Assembly (NCBI GenBank): GCA_963970005.1
Contig: CAXAMN010003780.1
Coordinates: 708,992-772,991 of the forward strand
Length of the DNA stretch: 64,000 nucleotides
Source of the DNA: Durusdinium trenchii
Taxonomy: Eukaryota; Sar; Dinophyceae; Suessiales; Symbiodiniaceae
Direction: 5' to 3'
Both the position numbers and the translations under genes were made by a program. The notes under the pieces are model-generated. The model was not told where the DNA came from. It searched no databases and saw nothing but the letters and a program-made list of their open reading frames with translations. This document shows, piece by piece, positions 9,851 through 23,600 of this stretch. Positions within the stretch are counted from its first letter, which is position 1. Each line of letters opens with the position of its first letter.

Positions 9851-12800
9851 ACACGACACGGACTCGCACGACACGCGTTTGGAGCGTTTTGAAATGTTTG
9901 CAGGAGTTACATCGGACTCAGCACCAGTAGAGCAGCGAGCAAACATGATGACTCATGATGGGCGGGAACTATTTGTTGGTTTCTGTGTGCAGAACTGCAT
10001 TTGTCAAAGAACTTGGAATAACTTGACTTTCAACGCTGCAATACCATTTTGGGTGGTGATTTCAGATACTGTACTATTTTTCAACCTTTACTCAAGATTA
10101 TTGATACCCATCAACCAGCATTGCATTCATCATATACCTGATGAGCCTATGCGACTTGAGCGTTTGTAGACAAACAGATGCAGACAGGCACCATCAAAAA
10201 AGAGTTCACCTTTCTGTGTGATGCAAAACCAGACTAGTTGACGACTCAAAAGGACAGCACGTGACGAAGAAGAAGAAGACGTGCTCGGGGGAGAAAACCC
10301 AGGTTTGGTGAGGCAGATCTATAGGTTGAAAGGATACAAACAAAGGCGTCCGTATCGGGGGCCGCGGGGCCATACATACCTAGAACCTGAGTGACTCCTG
10401 TTTTGGAGTCAAAACATGGTCTTTACCTATCAAAACAAAGGTCAGATGGGTTCTATATAGGTATCTATAGATATAGATATATAAGCTAATATAAGACATC
10501 CGTGTTTGAGATTGATTCGGTGCAAAACTGCACTCTTCACTCTTCGCCTCGGACTGACATACTGGCTGGACTCAGGACTGGACTCGACTCGTGTCACGGA
10601 TCATTTGGATTCAACCTGCATGACGGAATGGGGTGGCAATCGAGAGAGAGCTAGCCGGTTGGATGCACCAGTCGCTAGGACATGCGCAAAGCCAGCGAGA
10701 TCCTGCAGAGCCAGCGGCAGAAGTTGGGAATTTGAGCTCAGGTCGGACGTCCTGTGCTGTGTGGAAGCACCATGCGTTCTATATACATTTGCGGGTACAG
10801 TTCAACAGCTGCGTTTAACAGCTTTCTTTTGAGCGTCCAGATTCGGAGTCATGTGGGAGAGTTCCAAAAAAAACGGTTTGCCATGCTGCTTGAGCTTGTG
10901 CCAGGCAGAATCTAGGAATCATACGCTCGCACTGCGAATTCGGCCATTGGGACTGAAGGTAGCCACCCCTGGCCCCTATCAGACTCTAGAGTAGCATTCA
11001 GCCTCACTAGGAACTCGAAGCATCCAACAGGTCCTCTTTTCTCATGACCAGCGCAGCAATCGCCACTGGTGTCCATCACGAACCTGAAACCCCCTTGTTG
11101 CAATGTTTCGTGCCTGTCGAGACAACCTCAGGTGGACGACTTCGGTGGGCAATGACGGGGTTGAGGATTGCCAAACGGCATTGATTGCAAAGCGATTAAG
11201 TTAAGTTTGGTCCGGAACCGTGATTACTAATATTAATATTGATATGATATACTCCGCCCTGAAAGTTTCTGGCGCAAGTCAGGGTTCCCGGGAGGGTTCC
11301 CGGATGCGCCATCAATGTATGTTTCCTCGCTATTTTGCACCTGTAGATGGCGCATTTACAGGGAGAAGGGGGGGCAAAAACGCAAACACAAGAACAAATG
11401 AGCTTGCAAAAACAAGTGAAACAACGCGCTATAGATGGCACAATGCACATCAGTGCCAAGCCATCCAAAGCAGTCCAAACCCCACTCAAGCACATCGGTG
11501 CCCATCCTACTCTGTTTTTTGCTCTTTCTCCTGCTTTTCCTTTCTCTTTCTTTTTCTCTTTCTAGCACTCACCTGCTCTGCACATCAACTCACTGTCAAG
11601 CAGATTGAAAAAATACTGTCGTAGAACTGCTTTGCGCCATCTATTGGCTCTTTGTTTTCAATTCTATTCCTATTTCTTCCTCGCACATGCTGTGAAGCCT
11701 ATCCAGCCCCATCCAAGTCAAGACCATCCACACCTATTCAACCCCATACAAATCAGTGCAAAGCCATCTAATCCAGTCCAAACCCCACTCAATCCCATCG
11801 GCGCCCATCCTACTCTGTCTTTTACTCTTTCTCCTGCTTTTCCTTTCTCTTTGTCTTTCTTTCTTTGCACAAGAGATTCAGCTACTGTAGTTCTACTTTC
11901 TAACTGGAGTATATATAGATGGAGCGTGCAGTCAGGGGTCTCCGAGTACGAGGGTTTTTAGCCTAAATCTCATCTCGCCCTTTTTATACTGACGGGATGC
12001 CTACTGATAGCGCAATTCTACTGTGGTACTCTGGCGCTCGTAGATGGCGCATTTTTTTAAACCATCTATTTTCAGCCCGTGTAGATATAATAGTGGCCTC
12101 CCTCCGACTAACAGGGGAAGTCGAAAATTGTTGAGCAGGTCAGGGGGCAAAACTCCGGCCTTTATCAACAGAAATCAAGCAATAATAAGCACATCGTTTT
12201 CCTGGAACGGTTGACATGATTCCTCTCACCCGTCTTTTTTTGATCGAACAACATGTGCGCAAATTCCAAGTACCTGATTGTTAAGTTCCGAGTCTTAATA
12301 TATGAATATTGACTTCTAGAATCCTGTTTGATGGTTTGGCCCCATAGCCAAGTCCAAGACTTATTTGAAACAAACATGAACGATTACTATACGATTTTGA
12401 GACACCATCCAATTCCAGCTGGTTGGATCCAGACACTTTTCCATGGTACATTTGGAGACGGCATGTGTGACATGCAGTCAAAGCCCTGCAGATCCTTAAT
12501 GTGCGAGACAGCTTCTGGCAAGCGTTGATTTGCATATATATATATGTGCATCGAAGGAACCATGAGTCCATGAGTCCAGTGTTGTTTATGAAGCATGTAG
12601 GTGACCAAGATCCGTGTACAGCTTGCCAGCTGATGTCACGTCGAGAGTGGATTCTTGTGGTGGGGACGGCAGCAGAACCCTTCAATGGATTTGGATTTGG
12701 CCTTCCAGAGCTTGCACATCAACACAGAGGGTGAGTTACATGTTTAGGCCAGACACGTGCAATGGAAGTCCAACTCAGAGCTCGGCTTGTAGCTGCTTGC

Positions 12801-14690
12801 CCATTGCAAGACGTCGGGTGCAAGCACTGAAGACAAGTACAACATGGCAGCAGCACCCCCGCAACACATAATTAATCGGCAGTGTTGTGTGGTGCTTGGA
12901 ATGTGGACTTTACTGTCAGATACACATATGTTTAAACTATTTATATTTCTGCAATATGATGTAACATGTATACACAGTGACCGCACTTGATTGAAGTCGC
13001 AGGCAAGGATTGAGACTTGACATTTGTGTAGTGGACATCCATTGTTGTGTGTACACATTGCATGTTTGACTGTGAGCCCTATTGGCACAAACGTGCACAA
13101 TGCCCTTTGATTTTGGATGGCCAGCTTTCTACAATTCACATACACCATACATGTTTGCAGTGCCAAAGTCACGGGGGAAAACCTGACAACTATGGAGCCT
13201 CCCTACAGAGAACTGTACTGAAGCCAGACAGCAAGCAGCCAGCAGCTTCCGGCTTCCGTTTTGTGCTGCTGCTTCACAGGGAGCGGCTCACGATCGATAC
13301 CAACATAAGCTACCCTGACTCACCCTAATCCCCCCCGAGAGGACACGCATCCAACGATGTCCGCCCCTCATTGGACGACGCGCTTCTCCGCGGCAGATGT
13401 GAGACCGAATGACCGCAGAGCTTCGACGAGCTTCTGCCGACACGAGCGGAGCAGGGCGAAGAAAGGTCGACACCAGCAGGGCGGGTAGACACCACATGAA
13501 ACTACTGTGAGTACCACTGTGACTGGCAACGAAGATCAACGAAGCAGAAGACCTTTTGCGGGGGAGCGATTTTCGCTGTTGGACAAGGTGGGTTTGGTGA
13601 TTCTCGTGCATTCCTTCGAATGAGAGGAGGTTGTAGTGGACCACTGGAGGCTTAAGTACTGGACTGCCACTTGCTGGCTGGCGTCGTGAGCAATGCTAGA
13701 GCCCCAATAAGCAACTTCACTGGCGGTGGAGATTGAATAGCCACTTCTCACTACCTCCTGGGGCGTGAAGGTTACAACTTGACAACATGTGGCATGAGAC
13801 AGCATCCCGCTTGCCATCGGCTCATTCGCAGCTTTACACAGATCGACTGGTTGAAGACCTCTGAAGCATGGCCGCAGAGGCCCAAGTCAAGTGTTGTCCT
13901 CATAGAGTCCAAGGTGGCTTAGAGATTAATCATGAATATATTGGGTGTGCATTTCAATAGGGAGACCCCCTGGCCGCTGGGTAGACTGGTTTGTCATTCT
14001 TCCGGGAACTGGGAGGTCTCCCTATGCGGGGATGGGTCATGGCACTTGCAGCACCAGGTCAACCTGTTGACCTATCTGGTGTGATGTACTCCCCTGCAGA
14101 GGTTGTAGAGGAAAATGGTCGAAACCACAGGACAATTCTTTGGTTCCATGTTAGTTTGCGGGAGAGCATCATTGATTTATATAATTGATGTATGATTTCA
14201 ACGTTTGGCAGGGGTCCATCGTAGAACATTTCAGGGGTTCAACCAACTGCAAGTCAAGGTCACTGCAGTAAAGTCAAGTGCTATCGCGCATCCGTGATCT
14301 AGCTTCAGAACTTTATGCTCATTCAGTTGAGCCAAATATCGAAGTGTGTCCTTAAAACTACCATGTCTTACCATGGCTCCCAGCTTACAGACACTTACCA
14401 CTTCACGGTTGATTCTGTCGAATCGAAACAGCCAACGAGTGAACACAGCAAAAATACGCTGCACCTGAAGTTCGGATAAGTTCGCTGCAAATGCGAATGG
14501 CTGTCCACACAGTGTCAATGCTACGCCTCAGTATGCTGGCCTGGACCGCTTTTGGTCGTTAAAAAACTAAAAAATCAGGAGATGATGTGCAATCGGTCAG
14601 CCCAGAAATGGTCGACTTGTTGGACCTTATAGTGTCGCACAAGAGATGAACGCCTGGCTGCACGCTCCTAACATAAATATGCCCGGGGTT
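9851..14690. other. Mostly non-coding, no supported gene
   Basis: Long open frames (for example 10506-10832 and 12281-12685) lack a paralogue, clear splice signals or known motifs. AT-rich patches lie near 10455-10490. The only structured feature is the repeat cluster at 11.34-12.06 kb, listed separately. Confidence 0.5.
11340..12060. repeat. Composite repeat with a partial tandem duplication
   Basis: About 120 bp starting at 11445 (CAGTGCCAAGCCATCC, CAGTCCAAACCCCACTCAA, CATCCTACTCTGT, then a CT-rich tail) recur from about 11754, some 310 bp later. The motif TAGATGGCGCA or its complement occurs at 11345, 11632 and 12041, which suggests element termini. Confidence 0.7.
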
Positions 14691-15239
14691 GGGGGGGGGG
14701 CCATCATTTTCGATTGTTTTCGACCGAGGATGTGCCCCCGATGCGCGTGCGACACCTTCAAACTCACTTGGCCGACCAGGGGCTGGTGAATTCCAGCAAG
14801 CTCAGCGAGCTGCTTGCCTTGATTTCAGCCTGGCTTTGTTTTCTAGCAATGGTGAACGCCGCCAAACATGGTCCGGACTATGTTCAATAAACGGGTTGCT
14901 TTCGGATGTAATTAGCCTGAGGCAGACCTTTTTGGGCTGTTTGATTGAAAGCTGACAAGAGTACAGATTGAGCTTCTCAAAGATCTAAAAGCGGGAAGTT
15001 TGGATGTGTGAGCGAAGCTTTGATTTGAGCGAAGCGCCAAAGCACATAGAACAGCAGAGTGGGAAGGATCATTAGCGCTTCTCTGTGACTCTGTGCGTGT
15101 CCAATCCTCCGAACTGATCCCTGATTCATGTCCAAACCGCCCCGTGCCGCACCACCCCTCACCTCCATTGCACCTGCGAACCCGGCAGTGCGAACCCCTT
15201 CGCCTTCATCCGGTTGGTGCCACGACGCCCGGCCGAGGC

Positions 15240-15860
15240 TGCGCAACACTTCCGTGGGCATCGATGCCGTGTTTTGGCTTCGATCCATTCAAGCCCTAAA
15301 GGCGAGATCCGGGAAGTTCAACGGTTGGGTTTTTTTGGAGGACAAAGAGGCAACAGGATCCCAGCTAGTACTTCTGGGAGTTGAGGATTGGGGAATGATT
15401 GGAGTGGGCATGAACTTTTGTTGTCGCGCCCATGTGCATCAATGTGTTATATTGTCATGAAGGCCTTTTTGGGGGGAGGTCATGAAGGCAAACATTGTTT
15501 GCCGGTGTGTTTGTCACCTGTCTGACAGCAGTGCCAATCGTGGCAACGTTCGTCTTTGTGGTATGCCAGTCCTCAATGGTCCGCGGATGTTAGAGGAACT
15601 GGTCCCAACGGCCCAGCTGCTCGGATCCGGGAGTTCCATATGTTCCATGGCCCCCCCCACTCCGCGGGCCTTGTCTGCCAGGATCCTTTTGCGGATGCCT
15701 TGGGAGGTATCCCACCGGGGATGTTTGGCTTTGTGGACAAGGAGTTGGATTCCTTCAAGGAGTTGCTCAGCGGAAGTCTTCACAAAGCAATCCTTGCATG
15801 CTTTTTTCGCGTCTTGTGGCAATTCTTAGTAACTGGAGAGATTGAGAGGCCATCGAACTG
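15240..15860. other. Region open in several frames, possible gene fragment
   Basis: A plus-strand frame near 15250 gives GIDAVFWLRSIQALKARSGK. At 15514-15822 long frames stay open on both strands, including a minus-strand KTSAEQLLEGIQLLVHKAKH. I cannot choose between them. Confidence 0.3.
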
Positions 15861-18706
15861 GTAACTCTTCACAGTGGTGAGACGGTCTCGTTCTGCTGAC
15901 GGGCGTGAGGGACATGTTCAAAGCATTTCACACCCATATATAGTGTTCTCATTTGGTACTGTAATAAGCCCGTAAATACTGTGTTCATTTCAGTCATCAA
16001 ACTCAGTGTCACGTTTTGCTTTGAAACGGACTTTGGGGTGTGCCATTTCTTGAGGCTGGAGAGGCTGGAGGTTCAATCACCAGTGGGTCGTTGGTGCCGG
16101 AGACTGAAGGTGTTCTCAACGAATCCAACTCCAAAAGCTGCGGAGGCTTTGAACGTCCAAAGAAGTCAATGCACCTCAATGGTTCACACAGTCCCAGGTT
16201 CGTCACGATGGATGGGTCGGATTGGTTCAATATGGTTCAATTGGTTCTGATCGATTGCAGAGTTCGCACCTTCTTGCAATTGCAACCTCTTCAGCGTTGG
16301 TGTTTGTTTAAGTCCTGGGCCTCTAAACATGCATTTCTTGGAGTGGGTTCACTACAAACGCTAAGGCCTTTCAGATGATTCCGATCTTGGTGCTATCTCA
16401 CCACATGCTTTCAACATGTTTCAACACAACTCTTTTCCCACTAAAACCCACCCTCCTCAAACCAACAAAACAATCCCAACAAAACCGGGTGTTTCAGTCC
16501 ATCGGAACCCCCCCAAAAAAAGAACAAAACAACCAGCTCCCGTGGCCCGGGTTCCAAGGTGGGGCATCACTCCATTCTTCATCTTTCAGGGCGTCGCTCC
16601 AGGACGGTGGAACGGTGGAATGGCCGTCCGCGTCCGTCGTGATGGATCCAAAAGGCGAGAGTCTCGGTGGAATGGTCCCGGTCCTGTTTGGGAGGCATTC
16701 GCCTCATGGGTCAACCAGCTGGTGCAGTTACCATCTTGGCTCTTGGGGCCGAAACTGTAGGGTTCGAACGGTTTTTCACGGTCTTGTTTGGGGAAGAACT
16801 ATGGAACTCACGACTGTTGGAATCTGAGGGAGATGGTTCTGATATGTTCTGATTTAATCACACCATACTTGCTCCAGATCGATGCAGAGTGGCCCTCCCC
16901 CACTGGAAGCAAGCTGAATAGCCCTGCAGTTTCAATTTGTTGTGGTGTTCTGTTACCAGTTAGCTTGTGCTAAGAATGATATACTTGACTCACAGATCCA
17001 ACCCCTTCAGACCCTTGAGTGATATGTGAGGATGTACTAACTTCAGCAATTGTTTCGTGGTCCAATTGTCCCATTCAACGATGGAAGCGGAACCCGAAAG
17101 AGTCGATGTGCAACGTCCTTTCGACTCGTCATGATCGAAGCATGTAACTGGCGTGCGGCAACGCGACGGCCGCGACAGGACCTCAGCACTCCATGTTCGC
17201 CAACCGGATGGATGCACAGATGCTTGGTGGGTTTGAGTTGTTGCTATGGTGGCCCGCTGATTGGCAGAACCGGCTCGGTGTTCTTTGATTGAACATCTCG
17301 GGTGTTCAGTGCTCCGTTTGCAACGAGGTAATGCAGGGCCGAGTCTTTTTACAGCTGTGGACGGCATGTCTGAAGCTTAGGGTCTTATATGATTATACAT
17401 AGGGTCATACAAATCACTTGGAATCCGGACGAATTGGGACAAATCCGCTTCCCCGTTTCCGCTGCAAGAAATCCTCGTTCCTCGCGTAAGAGGTGGGTCC
17501 CAAGGCTCTTTAAGAGCTGGAGAGAATGAACCGACGGATGGCGTTGCTTACGGCGGATGCTGATTCCGCCAATGCAAACCTGCAGATATTGCGAGAAGCC
17601 AGGATGGTTGATTTGGGAGGCTTGACCAGATCTTCAACATGGTTCAACATCATCAACCCATTTCATACACACTTGTATCCTTTGGAAGATCTTGGAAGAT
17701 GCACAGTTGAAGAAACGATTGATCAGCTGGAGTCCTAGAGCCTGTGGTACAACCCAGCCCAACATGAAAAGACCATCCACAGCAGCTCCCGCACCAGCAG
17801 CTTCCGTGCTCGGTCCACAGCTTCTCAGCTCCCGCTTGACGTCCGCGCTCACCGCATCGACTGTGGCGGCTGGTTGACGGCCGTGGAGTGTGTTTGGAAC
17901 TGCATCCAGACCAAGAACCCTACAGTCAAAACGAATCAAATCCCATAACCGAGGCAAAGCCCATACTTTGTGCAGGGAATGGTTGAGGGCATCCTCAACC
18001 ATTTCTCATGAGTGGCCCGCCCTGCCTCCTGTTACAGTATAGAGATCATTACGGTCCTCATGTCCTGACAAGCCTCCGACATCCTTGGTGATGGATTGCC
18101 ATCACGTTAGGAACCAAAAGGGGCGACCTCTGGATATTCATAGACATTTGAGATCATTTGAGGGGTATCACCTACTCCGGCCCACCGTCACATGGCCACA
18201 CCTTGAGCTCGCGTTCTGAGGATGGACATGGCCTGGAACCACTTGTCACGTGGAGAGAAGTCGGCGGCGCAGAAATGCTTTGCGGTCAGGGGAGCCCAGC
18301 GGCAGTGACCGGACGAGCCGAGCCGAGCCATTGTTTTTTTTGGATTCGGACCAGGATGCCAGTTGGAAAATGGCTGCCATTGGGCGAACAAAGCGCAGCC
18401 CACGACATGTGGATTTTCCAATAGATATATTATGATATTTTATAATTCATAATTAATATATTGTATACTATTGTGGTATGTGTATATATATATATATGGG
18501 CCATAGGGTTTTCTATTTGCTTGAGTCAGGTCTACAAACTTTCCCAAGTCCTTGGTCATTTCGCAGACATGTCAAGCACTGGACTTTCATTGATTTTTCT
18601 GGGAGTTGCCCAGTTCTTGACGTGGACTCCCAACTCAGTCCAACATTTTGAGGCTCCCAACTCAGGAAAAATCGTGCAAAAAGAAGCATGAAAGAAACAT
18701 GGACTT
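15861..18706. other. Non-coding with weak exon candidates
   Basis: The only protein-like stretch I noted is near 17526 (MALLTADADSANANLQILRE). An AT tract lies at 18481-18498. No feature is firmly supported. Confidence 0.4.
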
Positions 18707-18798
18707 ACCTGGACCATCCATAATGGGTGTCCAATGGAGATCCCCAAGAAGTGTAGGGTAGAGTAGTCCATTGGACACCCAGACAGGATGGTCCTGGT
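18707..18798. mobile_element. Hairpin element with about 32-bp inverted termini
   Basis: The left arm contains GGACCATCC and GGGTGTCCAATGGA. The right arm has TCCATTGGACACCC and GGATGGTCC. The loop is about 28 bp. It looks like a short MITE; no clear target-site duplication was seen. Confidence 0.75.
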
Positions 18799-20054
18799 AT
18801 GTACTTTATTTTTTTAATCCGAGGCTTGCAGAACTTTTTTGGACCCATCAAGTCGGTCACAGAGAGTGGTGTCGTTATCGGGTATGTCTTTGCACTATGT
18901 AGCTGAGGCTCCAGTGAGCTGAGGAAGTAATTTGAGGCCAAGGACGACCTGCTGCAACATCTCTTTGCCCAACAAGCCGAACCCCCAAATAGATAGAAGA
19001 TTCAGACCTGATGGATCATGTTCCAACACCACCAATGCAAAGTCTTCCGCTGAAGCCTTCCGGTGGGAATGGGGGAAGACAGGTTTTTGTGGCCAACCAG
19101 ACCAACGAAGGTCCTGTTTTGGACCGGTCTCAAGCAACCCGACGAGGTCTCAACCAGCCGAATCAATGGGGACTTTGTCTATTTCATTTTCCATCACCTG
19201 TGGCTTGGCGGGAGTTCCAGAGTTCGCATCACGCCCACCAGGTGGTGGACACCTTGGAAGGAGTTTTTCGATCTCAAGGCTCACACTTAGAAGAGAGCTC
19301 GCAAGAGCACAGGTTCAGAAGCTGGATCGACGAACTCATTACAGAGCCCTTGAGTGCATTATCCCTTGACTGCAGAAACAACGTATGAGACAGCGGTAAG
19401 CTCTACTTAGAATCACAGGGTAGCTGGACATCACGACTGGGAAATAGCAGGTACGCGAGAGTGATCAGCTCTCACTTCCCATATAATCAGGTAGCTTCGT
19501 TGAACATGGTCCCTGATTGCACGCCAGGTCCCCCTGCTGAGTCCCAAACAGGATGTGACACCATGCACACACACACACAATTGTTGCCACTGTTCAGCCA
19601 GGGCAAGTAGCACTCCCAGGGTCAAGTACTTACAATGAACTTGGACCAGCCTCGCAGGCAGCATAGGTAAGGACGAACCATCCCGATGATCATGTCTCCC
19701 AGTTGCCGAGAAATAGAGTGAGATTTGATGGGATTTGAAGAGTTCCTTTTCGACACACTGTACCAGAGAATGTATCATATACTGGTTACTGGTGCTGACG
19801 TGTTAAGTTTATTGGCAAGCCATGACAAGCCATTTTTGTGCTGGTACGTTTGAACGAATCCGGAGGGACATGTATTATCGAGAGCGGATGGATCTCTGAG
19901 CTATGTTGAACTGGAACACACTTCAAGATGACAGTTGATGCTGCACCTGGAACACACTGCACTCGCCAGCTTTGATCCCCAGCAGCGTTGCAAAAGGACG
20001 TCACCTGATGGCGTCACGGCGCCCAGGAGACACCGGGGCTACGAGTGTCTCCAG
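18799..20054. other. Non-coding with overlapping open frames
   Basis: Around 19120-19350 two plus-strand frames are open (one ending FRSWIDELITEPLSAL). Neither has confirmation. Nothing else was noted. Confidence 0.35.
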
Positions 20055-20131
20055 GCGCCCTACTTCGCTGGGGCGCAGCTGGCCCACTTTGCGGAGCAGA
20101 ATGTCGTGCAGACGATCTTCGGGCCTCCTGG
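20055..20131 (+). CDS. Isolated candidate exon
   Basis: CTCCAG|GCGCCC to CCTGG|GCTG, a GC donor. It encodes APYFAGAQLAHFAEQNVVQT followed by IFGPPG. The splice-site style matches genes A and B, but the parent gene is unknown. Confidence 0.4.
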
Positions 20132-20577
20132 GCTGCTGGGCCCAAAAAAGAGAGCTGGGCGGGGTCAGCAGAGCTTGCCTCCTCTCGAGGCTGTTCATGG
20201 CCCATCCATGGGTCACCTTGCTTCAAGCAGAGATGCCCCGCCCCGAACACGTGGGGTCCATGTTCCCGATTTGGCCTTCAGCCCGTGCCACCAAGGCTGC
20301 TGTTGTATGGTGCCTTGGCGGAGGGTCCAGCGGGGTTTGGGCTTGGAGATATGGGTGGTCAAGTCTGGGTTTGCGCAGAATGTTCGACTTAAACGTTCGA
20401 AGTATGCCTTAAGCAAAGACCGCAGAGGTGGGTCTTAGCATGGATCAGAACATTCACTCGTTCAACTTCAGCCGCTTACAATTAACAGGACTAAGTGTGC
20501 CCAGCGTGTTTGTTCAAGGGTTCTTGTTATCTAGAATGTGTACATGATATAAGCATATATATATATATATACTAATA

Positions 20578-20616
20578 TTACCCTAGGGATCCAAGTACCT
20601 TCTCAAAGGTGATTGG
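20578..20616. mobile_element. MITE-like fragment, family CCCTAGGG (copy 3)
   Basis: CCCTAGGGATCCAAGTACCT followed by TCTCAAAGGTG matches the left terminus of the 61458 element. I could not define the right terminus. Confidence 0.55.
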
Positions 20617-23600
20617 AGACTATAGGCTTCGAGGGCCCAGTCGTACCTGAGACATGCTTCGAGAAGGCGACTCAGTCGCCTCGGCCGATTTTCGGGGTCG
20701 AGTGGTCCCATGTGTATCGCGTCGAGCCCGTTTCAGCCCGTCCGTCGGGTTGACCGAGTCAGTCGGTCGTTGATTCTGTTCAGGTTCAGTGGAGTAAAAC
20801 CGGTTGCCGTTGAGACGGCGACATCAGCAAACGGTCGATGACGGTCTGTTTGAGTTATTTTTCTTCTCCGGTTGGGAGCCCTTAAGACATGTAAAGGCAA
20901 GTGTATAAAGATTCGAGATTTTTTTCATGTGCATAATGCACTATCCCACAGTTGGTGTTGTCAGTGCTGGCAAATTTCATCCGCCGATTCGTTGGCTGAA
21001 ATATATTCCAACACGTGAACGAAGGCAGAGGAATATATATCTAGAACATTCTAGAACCGGATCAACTTCACAGTGTGATAATGACGACAAGTTCTCACTC
21101 CAGGACCAAGAAGGGGCCCCTCAGAAGGGGGGGGGGGGCTATCAATAGAAGGCCCTTACAAGTTCCTAGCTCATGTTTTTCATATTTTTGATGTTCCATC
21201 ACCCTACAGGAGACAGACTAACCGAGTTTGCTGCTCCTGGGCGTAACCCGGCTTTTTCACCCGAGGCGTCAAGAGTTGCGTCATTCACTTGAACTTCGGG
21301 CAACAGACGTGCCTTGGCAACAGACGCGGAAATTGTTAGACCCCGTGTGGAAATGCAAAAACTGAAAAGCTCTTGGACAATTGCCTTCAGATTCCATGTG
21401 CGTTGCTGCGCGCTACACTTCCAAGACCGCCAATCCATGTCATTTTCTTCTTGGAGTGGGAAGAACAGTGAAAAATCCAGTCAGCCAGTCGCTGAGACTG
21501 TGTTTTTGGTTTTCAGTGTTAGCTCTAACTGTTCCTGCTGGGTCCATCTCAAGATCGTTGAGGACACCCATCCTATCGATTTTCCACCCACAGTTTTGAC
21601 AGTTTTGTTTTCGGTTTGGCTTTAAACAAAGAGTATTTACAGACTATGTCTCCAGGGAGGCGCACTATACGGTATAACTACATATGTGGTCCGACAGCGA
21701 CGTGAGAGATGTGGAGCTTCAGTGGTGGTGATGAAACAGGTCCGTGTCCAGACATTTGCAGGCCATTAATTTCAATTTCAGCTTCAAGAAAAGTTACTCA
21801 ACTTAAGGCTTGTGCCATGTGATCACTGTGCACTACTACTACTCCTACTACTACTACTACTCCTACTCCTACTCCGACTGCTACAACTACTACCACTACT
21901 ACGACGACTACTACGTAGAGTAGACTAGAGTACTTACAAGCCTATGTTTGCGCCCAACGGGCAACTCACTGTTTCGGCTCGTGCGATGAGCACACATGAA
22001 CAACCCTGAAACCCACATGTTGCTTTTGTTTGCTCAGCGAGCGGAGCCGGTATGAGCCGGTTGTTTCTTTTGGGCGACCGCCGGAAAGCCGGGAGCCGGT
22101 GAGCCGATCAGGTTCGATTGGGTGGATTTGGATAGCGTGCTGCAGAAGTGGCAACTGCCTCCCGGACGCAGGGAGGCTTCGAGGGGTGCCGGATCCACGG
22201 TGACGTCCGAGAGCCGGTCATGAAGGAACGATATGGAATGATCGGTTCAAGTGTTGCTCAGGGTAGCTTGGGGTTGCACTCAGTGTTGACTTGGAAGGAT
22301 CAGGGGATGAGAGCCTGAGGCCTGCTACTTGTCCAGGTTGGTGCTGGGTAAGTTAAACATAATTACTCACGGCCGCACTGCCTATATTGCTTTAATTGCA
22401 ATATTTGGATTCTATATTTAAGGTGCGTGGTGTAGTAAAGGTGAGCAGCAAACCTCGCATGAGCAGCTAGCTTGCTGTGGAAGGAGGCTCGTTGCCACTC
22501 CCAGCGTCGCTCTGAGAACTTTGTTTCGGAGAGTTTGGTGTGCCCCTCCGATCACGGTTCTTCACTCAAAGATCTCAAAGAAGCAACAGAACGGAGCGCC
22601 TTCTGCAGTGCTCCCACAGCAGATGGTCTTTTCAAACGCGATTCAATGCTTTGTTGGCACAATGTGTTTCATGGCACTCGTACCTGAAGGCAAACACCTG
22701 GGTGGTGGTATGAACAACTGCAAAAACTAAACCGCAGGCACGGTATACATCCAAACAAATGCCAGGTTGCTCCTTCCGATGTCCGGTCATGATCCTTCAA
22801 CCGAAAACTGGTAGACTTCATGAAGTCCCAAAAACTGAACTGGCGTGGTAGTAGATGATAGACATTGATAGACTTCATGATAGTCCCAAAAACAGATACC
22901 TGTTTCGTCAACCTGTTTCGAATCCAATCCGCTGCTTTGAGTTTTTTCGAGGACTTGGGACGAGTTTGTGGATGCCTGCATGCTGGCTGGTACTGAGCAA
23001 CATGGAACTGCAAGAATTCCTTTTGGGTTCTGTGCCGTTCGAAGGAGTGCAAAAAGCAGCTCGGGAGGTTTTTGGGTTCTGCTTGTTGAGTGGATAGATG
23101 ATATAGATGGTGATTGTTGCGGATGTTAGATGGCAATGAAAACACGAGTCTGGTTTGAAGCAACAACAGGTTGACAGTCCGGGTCAGAAAGGGGACCATG
23201 TGACGCGTGTGACGTGTGTGACGTGGACCAGTACGACAGTTAAACGAATGATCACCACTCATCACACTATCAGACTCGGTTTGGCACAGAAAAGCAATTG
23301 AATGTGTGTGCTTCCATTTGAGTGTGAAATAGCTCCAAAGGTTCTGGGGAGAACAGGTACTGCTACTTTGCGTGTGTTTCAGTCGCCCAGGTACTGCTTG
23401 ACCTATCCATACTTGAACCTGAGCCATTTCCAACCTCAACAGCAGGCTCGCTTCAACTTTGATGCCGCAGTTATTTGGATGCAAAACACCGAGCGCCCCA
23501 CCATATAGTTTCGGCATGGTGTATTGAATGGTTTGTGGTTTCTGCTTCAAGGTCAACTGAAATGTGGTGCCTTGTGCAGGGATTTTAGTTTATGCTATGG

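Noticed and set aside
22669..23556. 295-residue open frame on the minus strand
   Set aside because: No recognisable motif, no paralogue, Ser/His-rich composition typical of chance frames, and plus-strand frames overlap it.
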